NCBI RefSeq assembly: GCF_000970455.1
Contig: NZ_LAJG01000048.1
Span: 1-64,000 of the forward strand
Source: Devosia soli
GTDB taxonomy: Bacteria; Pseudomonadota; Alphaproteobacteria; Rhizobiales; Devosiaceae
Direction of reading: 5' to 3'
Length of the DNA stretch: 64,000 bases
Of the stretch, positions 62,943 through 64,000 are shown in pieces (the stretch's first letter is position 1; each line of letters opens with the position of its first letter). The position numbers and the translations under genes were made by a program. The notes beneath the pieces were generated by a model. It searched no databases and was not told the origin of the DNA. It saw only the letters and a program-made list of their open reading frames with translations.

Positions 62943-63677
62943 TCAATAGGTCGCGCGGCCGCCCGAAAGGTCGAATACCGAGGCCGTGGTAAAGCTATTT
63001 TCAGCCGAGACCAGCCAGGCCACCATATTGGCCGCCTCTTCGACTTCGAGGAACCGCCCGCGCGGAATGCGGCTCAGCATATAATCGATAAATTCCGGCT
63101 TGAGCTCGTCCAGTATCCGCGTCTTGGCCGTTGCGGGAGTGATGGCATTGATAGCGATATCATATTTGGCGCATTCCTTGCCCACCGCCTTGGTCATGGC
63201 GATGACGCCGCCTTTTGCCGCGGCATAAGCCGCCGCGTTGGGATTGCCTTCTTTGCCGGCTATCGAGGCGATGTTGACGATGCGCCCATAGTTGCGCGCT
63301 TTCATGCCCGGCAGGATGGCGCGATTGACGTGAAAGGCGCCGGTGAGGTCGACATCGATGACGCGGTGCCATTCCTCGAGTTCATATTCGTCGAGCGGCG
63401 CATTCTTGCCGGCAATTCCGGCGGAGTGGACCAGGATGTCGATGACCCCGACGGTCTCGACCGCTAGGGCGACCGCCGCATAGTCGGTGATGTTGACCGT
63501 CACGGCGCTCGCCGAAAAGCCAAGCTCTTGCACCGCGGCATCGAGGAGGTCCGCATTCATGTCCCAGAGGCTGACTTTTGCGCCTGAGGCCACCAAGCGT
63601 CGCGCAATGGCAAAGCCGAGACCCTGCGCTCCGCCGGTCACGACGGCGACGCGGTTACTCAAGTCGATCTGGTTCAT
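62943..63677 (-). CDS. SDR-family dehydrogenase
   Basis: ATG 63677 with GGGGGAAAG upstream gives 244 residues. It has VTGGAQGLGFAIARRL near the start, HSAGIAG, and catalytic Ser/Tyr/Lys in NIASIAGKEGNPNAAAYAAAK. It resembles 3-oxoacyl reductase or sugar/polyol dehydrogenases of the SDR class; the substrate is open. It is a lone gene between the kdp-linked unit and a DUF1513 gene. A longer start at 63716 is unlikely. Confidence 0.87.
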   Translation of the reverse strand: MNQIDLSNRVAVVTGGAQGLGFAIARRLVASGAKVSLWDMNADLLDAAVQELGFSASAVTVNITDYAAVALAVETVGVIDILVHSAGIAGKNAPLDEYELEEWHRVIDVDLTGAFHVNRAILPGMKARNYGRIVNIASIAGKEGNPNAAAYAAAKGGVIAMTKAVGKECAKYDIAINAITPATAKTRILDELKPEFIDYMLSRIPRGRFLEVEEAANMVAWLVSAENSFTTASVFDLSGGRATY

Positions 63678-63756
63678 ACTTTCCCCCGCCATATTCGGCT
63701 TGCTTGACGCCGACAATGACAGGCTAACAGGCCCCCGGAAAGAGCGTAGGGACCGA

Positions 63757-64000
63757 TTACGTCAGCCGCAACATATGGTTGTCGAACAAAAATTCGAACT
63801 TCTGCGCAGGACGTTCCGCCCCGGCCATGCCGATCATTTCGCCCTTGCCGCTCGTCGCGACAAACCCTGCCTGGTCGGCGGCGAGCCCACAGCCGTTGCG
63901 CAGCGTTTCGACCAAGACCGGTCGCTTGCCATCCGTGTCGATCGCAACCAACAAGTCGCCCTCTGGCGAGGAGACTGCGATGCATCCACCATCGATCGAA
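63757..64000 (-). CDS. DUF1513 domain protein, C-terminal part (runs off the window)
   Basis: The frame is open from the window edge to TAA at 63757-63759 (about 80 residues). It reads CIAVSSPEGDLLVAIDTDG, then NGCGLAADQAGFVATSGKG and FLFDNHMLRLT. The pattern of a propeller-like repeat, CGLA, GF and final DNH is that of DUF1513 proteins, usually periplasmic and linked to iron uptake operons (imelysin, di-haem peroxidase). Neighbours outside the window would test this. Confidence 0.6.
   Translation of the reverse strand, partial: SIDGGCIAVSSPEGDLLVAIDTDGKRPVLVETLRNGCGLAADQAGFVATSGKGEMIGMAGAERPAQKFEFLFDNHMLRLT

Overview
The window is GC-rich (about 60-65% by eye). Gene content points to an alphaproteobacterium of the order Hyphomicrobiales: a cyoABCD-SURF1 operon, a succinoglycan-type exo cluster, a FrcBCA-style sugar ABC transporter, MHS and RND transporters and a kdp operon. 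The small inverted intergenic repeats fit a Devosia-like genome, but the genus is only a guess. All assignments come from reading protein motifs and gene order; no database was searched.

Layout. (1) 1-4480: a probable remnant of an integrated element lying next to tRNA-Arg(CCG) (4540-4616). It holds a universal stress protein, a DUF305 protein, a DoxX-like membrane protein, an NsrR/Rrf2 regulator, a broken ion-channel gene and a tyrosine integrase that looks 5'-damaged. (2) 4769-12083: Tag DNA glycosylase, an RND efflux permease and adaptor, and a divergent two-component system. (3) 12070-17022: SURF1 and the bo3-type quinol oxidase operon cyoABCD. (4) 17225-30461: a sugar/sugar-acid catabolic region with an MHS transporter, Gfo/Idh oxidoreductase, IlvD/Edd sugar-acid dehydratase, DHDPS-family lyase, ABC transporter, aldehyde dehydrogenase, GntR/FCD regulator and a XylB-like sugar dehydrogenase. 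Together these resemble a non-phosphorylative (Weimberg/Dahms type) pentose route. GTATGG-containing candidate operators sit in three of its promoter regions. (5) 30462-35956: a caa3-type oxidase (subunit II with cytochrome c, fused subunit I+III, a small membrane protein, a three-haem cytochrome c) and a cytochrome b561. (6) 36201-53310: an unknown zinc-ribbon protein, then a succinoglycan-like exopolysaccharide cluster (exoF, K, V, flippase, Q, Y, N, P, M, A, L and two other glycosyltransferases). (7) 53426-61382: kdpE, D, C, B, A, F and one more tiny membrane ORF. (8) 61503-62839: a three-gene unit (46-aa membrane protein, GNAT/C39-like protein, 49-aa membrane protein) whose promoter region resembles the kdp promoter. 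(9) 62943-64000: an SDR dehydrogenase and the end of a DUF1513 protein.

The most promising undescribed item is the kdp-linked three-gene unit, together with five small ORFs missed by length cut-offs (46319-46498, 61213-61296, 61299-61382, 61503-61652, 62699-62839), four of them beside kdpA. The shared layout of the two promoters suggests common control by KdpE, which would tie an acetyltransferase with a degenerate peptidase-like domain to potassium starvation or osmotic stress.
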